Source: Kaiparowitsia implicata GSE-PSE-MK54-09C (GTDB taxonomy: Bacteria; Cyanobacteriota; Cyanobacteriia; Elainellales; Elainellaceae). Taken from it: DNA of 64,000 nucleotides. This document shows, in pieces, positions 58,009 through 64,000 of this stretch; position 1 is the first letter of the stretch; every line of letters starts with the position of its first letter. The stretch lies in NCBI GenBank assembly GCA_019359435.1, contig JAHHHI010000056.1:151423-215422 (forward strand). Direction: 5' to 3'. The notes beneath the pieces are model-generated. The model worked only from the letters and a program-made list of their open reading frames with translations, was not told where the DNA came from and did not search any database. The translations under genes were made by a program, and so were the position numbers.

Positions 58009-58342
58009 AAATGGACGCAACCGTGAAAAATTGAGACGGAAATTGAAGAACGAACCCACAGAACCAGACGAAACTAAGCCCGGTGATGTGGCAGCAGGTG
58101 AGAGTCAGGCACATGATCTTGATTCAGCGAGTAGCTCTGGTGCTCAGGCAAAAATTCGCGCACAAAGAAGAATTGCACAAGTCTCTATAATATGAGGAAT
58201 AGGCGGTGGACTGAACCACCCTGCATCAGGACTCTGCCCACTTGTCTGCATTCTGAGCGTTATTCCAGTGCAGTAGGTGGGGATGATGCCCCGGTTGCAG
58301 GGCAAAACTGTGCGCCGCTTTGGTATCCGTTAGGTGACGTCT

Positions 58343-59974
58343 ATGGTTTCTGAGCTTCAAACTGAAATTGCGGCAGCGGTCGAGCATCGGCGCAATTTCG
58401 CCATTATTTCTCACCCAGACGCAGGAAAAACAACCCTGACGGAAAAGCTGCTGCTCTATGGAGGAGCGATTCACGAAGCCGGAGCTGTGAAGGCCCGCCG
58501 CGCCCAGCGTCATGTCACCTCTGACTGGATGGAAATGGAACAGCAGCGGGGGATTTCTATCACCTCGACGGTGCTGCAGTTTGACTATCAGGGCTGCTGC
58601 ATAAACCTGCTGGATACGCCCGGGCACCAAGACTTTAGTGAAGACACCTACCGCACTCTAGCCGCGGCGGATAACGCGGTCATGCTCGAAGACGCCGCCA
58701 AAGGTTTAGAGCCTCAAACCCGCAAGCTGTTTGAAGTCTGCCGCATGCGGGGCATTCCCATTTTTACCTTTTTTAATAAGCTGGATCGACCGGGTCGCGA
58801 TACCTTTGAGCTGCTGGATGAGATCGAGCAGGAACTGGGACTGCAAACCTATGCCGTGAACTGGCCCATTGGCATGGGCGATCGCTTCAAAGGCGTGTTT
58901 GATCGACGCAATCGCAAGATTCACCTATTTGAGCGCGCGTTTCACGGGAGCCGCGCCGCAATAGACACCGTGCTAGATCTAGGCGACCCTCGCATTGAGG
59001 ATCTGCTAGAGCAGGATCTCTACTACCAATTTAAAGAAGAGCTGGAACTGCTAGAGGGCGCTGCCGCAGAATTTGACCTGGCAAAGGTGCATGCCGGAGA
59101 AATGACGCCTGTGTTTTTTGGCAGCGCCATGACAAACTTTGGGGTTGAGCTGTTTTTAGAATCCTTTTTGGACTATGCCCTAAAACCAGCGGCTCGACGC
59201 AGCACTGAGGGCGAGGTCGATCCGGCTAGCGAAGACTTTTCAGGCTTTGTGTTTAAGCTGCAAGCCAATATGGACCCCAAGCACCGTGACCGCATCGCCT
59301 TTATTCGCGTGTGCTCGGGCAAGTTTGAAAAAGATATGGTGGTCAATCACGCTCGCTCAGGCAAGACGGTGCGCCTGTCCCATCCGCAAAAGCTGTTTGG
59401 GCAAGGGCGGCAGTCGCTGGATGAAGCCTATCCGGGTGATGTGATTGGTCTGAATAATCCGGGTGTGTTTGGCATTGGCGACACCATTTATGTGGGCAAA
59501 AAGCTAGAGTACGAAGGCATTCCGGCCTTTTCGCCTGAGCTATTTGCCTACCTGCGCAACCCCAACCCCTCTAAGTTTAAGCAGTTTCAAAAGGGGGTGA
59601 CAGAGCTGCGCGAAGAAGGCGCGGTGCAAATCATGTACTCCACGGACGAGGCCAAGCGGGAGCCGATTTTGGCGGCGGTGGGGCAACTGCAATTTGAGGT
59701 GGTGCAGTTCCGCATGAAGAATGAATATAACGTGGACACGCTGCTAGAGCCGCTGGGCTTTAGCGTGGCGCGCTGGGTCGGCGGCGGTTGGGATGCCCTG
59801 CAAAAGGTAGGTCGCTTGTTCAACACGGCAACTGTAAAGGACAGCCTGGGGCGTCCGGTGCTGCTGTTCAAAAACGAATGGAACTGTCAGCAGGTAGAAG
59901 GCGAGCATCCCAGTTTGCAGCTGCGGCGAATTGCGCCCGTGACCTCGGGGCAAGAGCCCGTCGCGGCAAAGTAG
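58343..59974 (+). CDS. prfC: Peptide chain release factor 3
   Basis: About 543 residues. ATG 58343 has AGGTGA a few nt upstream; GTG 58334 is the alternative. The GTPase motifs are [15 protein letters not shown] (G1), [14 protein letters not shown] (G2), DTPGHQDF (G3) and NKLDRPGRD (G4). The C-terminal domains II and III follow, up to GGGWDALQ near the end. RF3 recycles RF1/RF2 from the ribosome with GTP. Followed by a terminator hairpin at 60000-60036. Confidence 0.96.
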   Translation: MVSELQTEIAAAVEHRRNFAIISHPDAGKTTLTEKLLLYGGAIHEAGAVKARRAQRHVTSDWMEMEQQRGISITSTVLQFDYQGCCINLLDTPGHQDFSEDTYRTLAAADNAVMLEDAAKGLEPQTRKLFEVCRMRGIPIFTFFNKLDRPGRDTFELLDEIEQELGLQTYAVNWPIGMGDRFKGVFDRRNRKIHLFERAFHGSRAAIDTVLDLGDPRIEDLLEQDLYYQFKEELELLEGAAAEFDLAKVHAGEMTPVFFGSAMTNFGVELFLESFLDYALKPAARRSTEGEVDPASEDFSGFVFKLQANMDPKHRDRIAFIRVCSGKFEKDMVVNHARSGKTVRLSHPQKLFGQGRQSLDEAYPGDVIGLNNPGVFGIGDTIYVGKKLEYEGIPAFSPELFAYLRNPNPSKFKQFQKGVTELREEGAVQIMYSTDEAKREPILAAVGQLQFEVVQFRMKNEYNVDTLLEPLGFSVARWVGGGWDALQKVGRLFNTATVKDSLGRPVLLFKNEWNCQQVEGEHPSLQLRRIAPVTSGQEPVAAK

Positions 59975-59999
59975 CGTGGGCTAGCTCTAGACCAGACAC

Positions 60000-60036
60000 A
60001 AGACCCGCTTGAGCGATTCTATCTCAGGCGGGTCTT
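60000..60036. terminator. Rho-independent terminator after prfC
   Basis: AAGACCCGCTTGAG/CTCAGGCGGGTCTT, 14-bp arms with one G-T pair, loop CGATTCTAT. Placed 25 bp after the prfC stop and before the convergent small gene. Confidence 0.8.
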
Positions 60037-60078
60037 GCATCTATGGCTCGCTTATGGACAACAGCGAGGGTGCTGCAA

Positions 60079-60315
60079 CTAGTTTCGCTCGGGGGGTAAG
60101 GGCGTGCGGGGCGATCGCACCAACACCGTCATATACTGCCCATCCGCAAACGGCGCAGGGATAATCGGCGTAAACTGCGCTCGATCCGTCGCCACCTTTT
60201 TCACATACAGCTCGTTCATCAGGTGGATCACCTGGTCTCGCGTGCCGATGATCCAAATTTGCGCGTTGCTCTCGCCCTGGTGCGATCGCACCAGGGCCTT
60301 AATCTCTGAACTCAT
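60079..60315 (-). CDS. Small conserved hypothetical protein
   Basis: ATG 60315 (MSSEIKALVRSHQG) gives 78 residues; an upstream extension of 22 residues is not convincing. The order of secondary structure (IWIIGTRDQVIHLMNELYVKKVA, then TVLVRSPR) looks like a small alpha/beta domain. I do not recognise a named family. It is convergent with prfC. Confidence 0.65.
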   Translation of the reverse strand: MSSEIKALVRSHQGESNAQIWIIGTRDQVIHLMNELYVKKVATDRAQFTPIIPAPFADGQYMTVLVRSPRTPLPPERN

Positions 60316-61054
60316 GGGTTTTTGCCTCGCTAATGCGTGTTGTAGAGAAAACGCGCTCGGGGACGTGGTTGACCCAACCACTTGTCAGCATTCGCGAGGC
60401 GCTTGATAATCATCAAAGCCTGGCTCCTGCCTCGGTCAGGAGTCAGGTCAGCTGGTTAGGTAGTGCTGCGAACACTCCTAATCAGCGCCCAAAACCCCAA
60501 GCGCGCGTTAGTTGTTCACCGGAATCAGATTCCGGTACCGCAAAGAATAAACCAACTCGTCAAAGAAAACAAGTGTTTCTCTCTACATTTTGTGACATTG
60601 CGCCACTGACCCATACAGGCAGCACCAGTCAATGCTGGATAACCCGCTATGACGTTCGATGAGAGAGGTGCGATCGCCTGATCGGTTATCAAGAAGGATA
60701 AGCAATGGGGCGATCGCCCACCCATTCGCTGCGTTGACCTGGTTAGTTTGAGTTTAGGGGCGATCGCTGAAATGGACGAAGCAAGCAACAAGGAGTTGTT
60801 AAGCCTTTTCCGTGACCACTAGACTTCAAGGAATATGTGCACATGGTGCGTTTAGTAAGGCGGCGCAGCAGATTTGAAAGATACGGTGCAGAAGGCAATG
60901 CTGGGTTTTATTACGTCAACCCCACATAACGGCGATGGGCGATCGCCTCAAACCACTTCACAACTCACGGAATCCATACTCACCCTGCCCCATGTAATTT
61001 CCAGGGTAAGAAATGCGGAGGTCTTGGCGATCGCAGATGAGGATGATTTGTAAA
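60316..61054. other. 739-bp gene-free stretch upstream of the GNAT gene's 3' end
   Basis: No supported gene. The frames present are shadow-like. It contains small hairpins (for example CCGGAATC/GATTCCGG at 60521-60537) and, at its right side, the first arm of a direct repeat (60942-60989) that recurs just upstream of the GNAT gene. Confidence 0.5.
60942..60989 (+). repeat. Direct repeat flanking the GNAT gene, copy 1
   Basis: ATCGCCTCAAACCACTTCACA (21 identical bp) followed by about 27 bp of weaker match (ACTCACGGAATCCATACTCACC region). The second copy is at 61577-61624, immediately upstream of the GNAT start codon. Confidence 0.75.
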
Positions 61055-61576
61055 TCACTCATAGTTCATTGCCACTGTAGGTAGACCCCGAACAATCTCC
61101 CGTGCTGGTCTGCCTGCTAAACTTGCCAGTTGCCGCAGTGCCTTACCGCTGACGTTGTACTCATTGGTTCCAAATCGGACTGCAAACCGTTCGTAGAGGC
61201 GTGCAGCACGTCCAGAGAGGGCTGATCCTCGCATAAACTCCCAACCCAAGCACGTGATTTCGTGGGCGATCGCACAAATCAGTGCTACACCTAAACATCG
61301 ACAACGATAGGCAGGGTCAATGTATAAGTCGATAAAAAGGGCACCATGCACACAATGATGCAAGTCGTAGTTGGGTATCCAGGCGGCAAATCCAACGATT
61401 TTTTCGTTGACGTGGATGACAGTCATACGGAAGCAGCCGCTGGCGTAGTCACGTTTGAAGGTGGCGATCGAGCAGGGCCAGGAGGACATGTTTAAGTTCT
61501 GGCGCACGTAGTCGTCGATCAGTTTCGCAACATGATCTAGATCGTCAATGGTTGCAGTGGAAACAACGTAGGACAT
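61055..61576 (-). CDS. GNAT family N-acetyltransferase
   Basis: A 173-residue acetyltransferase. The acetyl-CoA binding region is FIDLYIDPAYRCRCLGVALICAI, the usual R/Q-x2-G-x-G/A loop in altered form (RCRCLGVAL). A WEFMRGSALSGRAARLYERFA helix follows, containing the alpha-4 contact residues. The substrate is unknown. The gene lies exactly between two imperfect direct repeats, which suggests mobility or local duplication. Confidence 0.85.
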   Translation of the reverse strand: MSYVVSTATIDDLDHVAKLIDDYVRQNLNMSSWPCSIATFKRDYASGCFRMTVIHVNEKIVGFAAWIPNYDLHHCVHGALFIDLYIDPAYRCRCLGVALICAIAHEITCLGWEFMRGSALSGRAARLYERFAVRFGTNEYNVSGKALRQLASLAGRPAREIVRGLPTVAMNYE

Positions 61577-61624
61577 ATCGCCTCAAACCACTTCACAGAT
61601 CATGGAATTAAGACTCGCCTTGTC
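61577..61624 (+). repeat. Direct repeat flanking the GNAT gene, copy 2
   Basis: Starts 1 bp upstream of the GNAT ATG. Matches 60942-60989 over 21 identical bp then about 27 bp with roughly one mismatch in three. Confidence 0.75.
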
Positions 61625-61659
61625 TGGCTCTTTTGGGTATTGGGTGATAAGCCAGATTT

Positions 61660-61911
61660 ATATCAAGCCTAGTAATGGTTTCCGCCTTCAAGGCGAGAAT
61701 AAATCATATCCTGGCACACAGTATCTACAAGATCGGCGATCGCACTACTATCAAGCTGAGGGCATCCCGATTGGCTCAGGAACCGTTGAATCGACCGTCA
61801 AGCAAATCGGGACGCCGGATTAAAATTTCAGGGGCTCAGTGGGAGAGGGAAAATGTTCCACAGGTTCTAAAACATCGCTTTGCCTATCTCAATGGACAAT
61901 TCTCAAAATGA
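61660..61911 (+). pseudogene. ISKra4-like transposase remnant (C-terminus)
   Basis: The translation reads YYQAEGIPIGSGTVESTVKQIG in one frame, then, after a single-base frameshift near 61806-61812, RRIKISGAQWERENVPQVLKHRFAYLNGQF in the next. GIPIGSGTVES with the following KISG...W and HR(F/C)AYLNG are typical of the C-terminal end of ISKra4-family transposases. The N-terminal part is missing and the frame is broken, so it is inactive. It lies between the GNAT gene and the serine hydrolase gene. Confidence 0.72.
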
Positions 61912-61962
61912 GTCTTGCAAGAGTGGGATGCACCCGAGCCATCAGACATTCCTATTTATGGC

Positions 61963-63198
61963 TTACCATGTCTCAAGTGCAGATCGAATAACATCCCGAA
62001 GCAACTCTCCTGCAACTGTGTCAATCACACCATTACCATTGTTTGGAAGAGTGTTAGTGCTGGTATTATCTACAAAAAATCCGTATACGTATTCACGTGT
62101 ATCAGTACCACCATTAATGGGTAACTCTATCCACCCTCCTATTGATTGGTAGTTGCTGCTGATGTTCCCTGCTTTATGAGCCATTCTTACTTGATTCCTA
62201 AACGTTTGAGTATTAGTTGAAGATAAACTAAGATTACTTGCCTCTTGAGTGATGATTGGGTCAACAAAGCGATCGTTACTCTCATTTCGCATCAACTGAT
62301 AGAAGATTGTTCTCGTAGCAGCTTGAATTACGTCTGGGTTGGTTGCTACCTGCTCATACAAAAGCCCAAGATCGGCGAGGGGTGATTTGTTAGGCGGATT
62401 ACTATTGGGTCCGTCACAGGCAAATTTATGTTCGAGAGCAGTATTGGTCATCCCAACCACGTTATTCGCAGTTTGATTCATTGCAGCTCTACCAACACTC
62501 GGTGTACCATTGCCAAAGAATTCTTGAATCGCATTTGTGCTCTGGTTATTGGATGGAATCATCATATTGCGTAGAGCCTGTCTAAGTGTTTCAGTAATTG
62601 TGCCGATAGGACAAGTACTGTTACTATTCGCACTATTTGAACAATTCGATTCTTCTGAACAGACCGTCAAGGTTGTTGTATCTAGGTTCAGATTATCAGG
62701 GTCTGCCTCAACAGCACGCATTGCGTGGAGATGCTGTAATACCTTAATAGTGCTTGCTGGGTAAAAAGGGAAATTCTCGTGATAGGCTTCAAGGACAGGA
62801 CCACTCACCCGCTTGAGATAGTATCCCACCTCACCATCAGTGTTATTGATTAATAAATGACCCACCTGAAACGTATGAATCCTTCCTCCATTCTCTATTA
62901 AAACCCTAGAGTCGCTAGCTACTTGTAGGCGGAAATTCGAAAAGTCAATATTTAGCGATCTGCCGTTGAGTACAGCAAGAGTGGCACCATCTCTTACAAC
63001 TACATTCTGTGGAGCGATCTCATTTTGAACTAAATCGCAATCTGAATCGATTACCCAATTACCTGAATCCGGAACTGTACACTCAGATGCAGCAATAGCT
63101 ATTCCTGGACTTACGAGAAACGGTGAAACAATGAAAAAAATTAAGCAAATTAATTTTCCAAAGTCCCTCTTTAATCGCACAAAAAAACTTATTATCAT
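61963..63198 (-). CDS. Class A beta-lactamase-like serine hydrolase with N-terminal extra domain
   Basis: A 411-residue secreted protein. The signal peptide ends near IAIAASEC (residue 40). Residues 40-112 form a beta-rich, beta-helix-like domain (NVVVRDGATLAVLNGRSL, RVLIENGGRIH). The rest is a class A penicillin-recognising fold: S149-T-I-K152 (FYPASTIKVLQ), the SDN-like S216-N-N218 (MIPSNNQSTNAI) and KAG (342-344) in place of KTG. No clear deacylating Glu of the omega loop is seen, so it may be a transpeptidase or esterase rather than a true beta-lactamase. AT-rich codon use. Downstream of the fibre-like gene on the same strand. Confidence 0.8.
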   Translation of the reverse strand: MIISFFVRLKRDFGKLICLIFFIVSPFLVSPGIAIAASECTVPDSGNWVIDSDCDLVQNEIAPQNVVVRDGATLAVLNGRSLNIDFSNFRLQVASDSRVLIENGGRIHTFQVGHLLINNTDGEVGYYLKRVSGPVLEAYHENFPFYPASTIKVLQHLHAMRAVEADPDNLNLDTTTLTVCSEESNCSNSANSNSTCPIGTITETLRQALRNMMIPSNNQSTNAIQEFFGNGTPSVGRAAMNQTANNVVGMTNTALEHKFACDGPNSNPPNKSPLADLGLLYEQVATNPDVIQAATRTIFYQLMRNESNDRFVDPIITQEASNLSLSSTNTQTFRNQVRMAHKAGNISSNYQSIGGWIELPINGGTDTREYVYGFFVDNTSTNTLPNNGNGVIDTVAGELLRDVIRSALETW

Positions 63199-63286
63199 GA
63201 GATCCTATTATCCTTTCTTTCAAAGCTAAAGTGCTGATAAACACACTCTTTTCAAGGAAATGGTCAGCACCTCGCAATCTTTATTG

Positions 63287-64000
63287 CTAACAATTGCCTA
63301 TGCAAATATCGCCATCATTTTCGAGAATCATCCTGGCCTGACTGTTCGTGAACATAACTAGGTCATGATTGGAGAGAGTGCCTAGCTGCCCACGATTAGT
63401 TCCGTCACCGCGAGCATCGATAAACATTTGGACATCATCTGAAGGGTTGGTTGCTATCATCCTTATGCGAGCAAAGTCGTCATTAACCACTTGAACCTGC
63501 CCTCCTTGGACATGTAATTTTCTTTGAGGATCGGTTGTGCCAATGCCAACGTTGCTCGTCGCCCGATCAACTGTAAGCACGTTAGTATCATTTCCAGTAT
63601 TTTTAGTGCCAACTAAGAGCCTATTGGTATTGCCATTCCACCGAAGAAATGCGCCTCCATCGAAATTTCCACCTGCTCTTTCTAGTAGCTCTAGTCGAGC
63701 AGCGTTGGCTGAGTTGTTCGTAGTATCGTCTCGGAGCTGCAATACTGGGTCATTTCCTTGAACTATCAGCTCGTGATCGGGGCTGGTTGTGCCAATACCT
63801 ACATTACCTTCTGAATCTACAACAACCATAGGTTCATTGTCCAAGGAACGAATGGCTAATAAATTATCTTCTTCATTGTCTGCGTCAATCTGTAACTTAG
63901 CAGTAGGGACACTTGTGCCAATCCCAACCTGACCATCTGAAGCGACCATGAACTGAGTTGTGCCGTTGATGCGAGCACGTAGAGCTGCTTCATCCTCCGC
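63287..64000 (-). CDS. Fibre-like GIGT-repeat protein, partial
   Basis: Open to the right window edge, so the N-terminus is missing; the visible 237 codons start AEDEAALRARING. The protein contains repeats (VASDGQVGIGTSVPTAKLQI, VDSEGNVGIGTTSPDHELIVQG, ATSNVGIGTTDPQRKLHVQG) of the type found before the S74 peptidase in phage tail fibres and in bacterial surface proteins. No S74 chaperone domain is seen; the protein ends GDICIGNC, which is unusual. The serine hydrolase gene follows 88 bp later on the same strand. A fibre or adhesin role is inferred. Confidence 0.72.
   Translation of the reverse strand, partial: AEDEAALRARINGTTQFMVASDGQVGIGTSVPTAKLQIDADNEEDNLLAIRSLDNEPMVVVDSEGNVGIGTTSPDHELIVQGNDPVLQLRDDTTNNSANAARLELLERAGGNFDGGAFLRWNGNTNRLLVGTKNTGNDTNVLTVDRATSNVGIGTTDPQRKLHVQGGQVQVVNDDFARIRMIATNPSDDVQMFIDARGDGTNRGQLGTLSNHDLVMFTNSQARMILENDGDICIGNC

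Noticed and set aside
60942..61624. Direct repeats around GNAT as integron attC sites
   Set aside because: The repeats lack the attC core (GTTRRRY) and the internal imperfect palindrome.

Overview
The window is chromosomal DNA from a cyanobacterium. It is saturated with the HIP1 octamer GCGATCGC and carries cyanobacterial hallmark genes: petB-petD, a probable petL, ctpA, a CpcT-type phycobilin lyase, a Psb32-type TPM protein, ndhN-ldpA, a Ycf45-type R3H ATPase, a C-DES cysteine/cystine lyase, adenosylcobalamin-dependent ribonucleotide reductase and a natC-natA-like pair. No rRNA, tRNA or CRISPR array was recognised. The species cannot be fixed from this sequence; a Leptolyngbya-like filamentous lineage would fit.

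Layout. 1-3.0 kb: the end of an iron-acquisition locus (partial TonB-dependent receptor, siderophore-binding lipoprotein, decayed sucrase/ferredoxin-like gene). 3.3-11.9 kb: mixed metabolic genes (desaturase-SDR fusion, Cas4/RecB-like nuclease, M20 amidohydrolase, rhomboid protease, cysteine/cystine lyase, glycosyltransferase overlapping an anti-sigma-type ATPase). 12.4-18.5 kb: photosynthesis and metal genes (petD, petB, divergent ctpA, HD hydrolase, cpcT, metallothionein with an SmtB-type operator, petL). 18.9-36.7 kb: core metabolism (aroB, scpB, mutY, pgi, psb32, precorrin-8X methylmutase, amine oxidase, ilvD, nrdJ, hisG, tgt) with two pentapeptide-repeat proteins. 38-43.5 kb: membrane and multidomain proteins (TspO-like, J-domain/WD40, peptidoglycan-binding/HEAT, EamA transporter).

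44-52.7 kb is a transport block: a natC-natA-like neutral amino-acid permease/ATPase pair converges on a complete spermidine/putrescine-type ABC transporter (ATPase, Tat-type binding protein, two permeases). That transporter lies downstream of an N-carbamoyl-amino-acid/allantoate-type M20 amidohydrolase, which together suggests a nitrogen-scavenging module whose substrate cannot be read from the sequence. 53-60.3 kb returns to core genes (ndhN, ldpA, R3H/AAA, sulfotransferase, prfC). 61-64 kb is accessory: a GNAT gene bracketed by imperfect direct repeats, an ISKra4-like transposase remnant, a class A beta-lactamase-like serine hydrolase with an added N-terminal domain, and part of a fibre-like GIGT-repeat protein, all in visibly AT-richer DNA.

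The most notable non-coding structure is two families of small dispersed elements. Family 1 is a double-hairpin element with AACCTGAGTTCGGG-type ends. Its arms differ in sequence between copies but keep their pairing, and one copy supplies the stop codon of the gene before it. Family 2 is a roughly 131-133 bp MITE with TGTCATCAATT ends and CTAG flanks, in three full copies plus one remnant inside the polyamine-type transporter operon.
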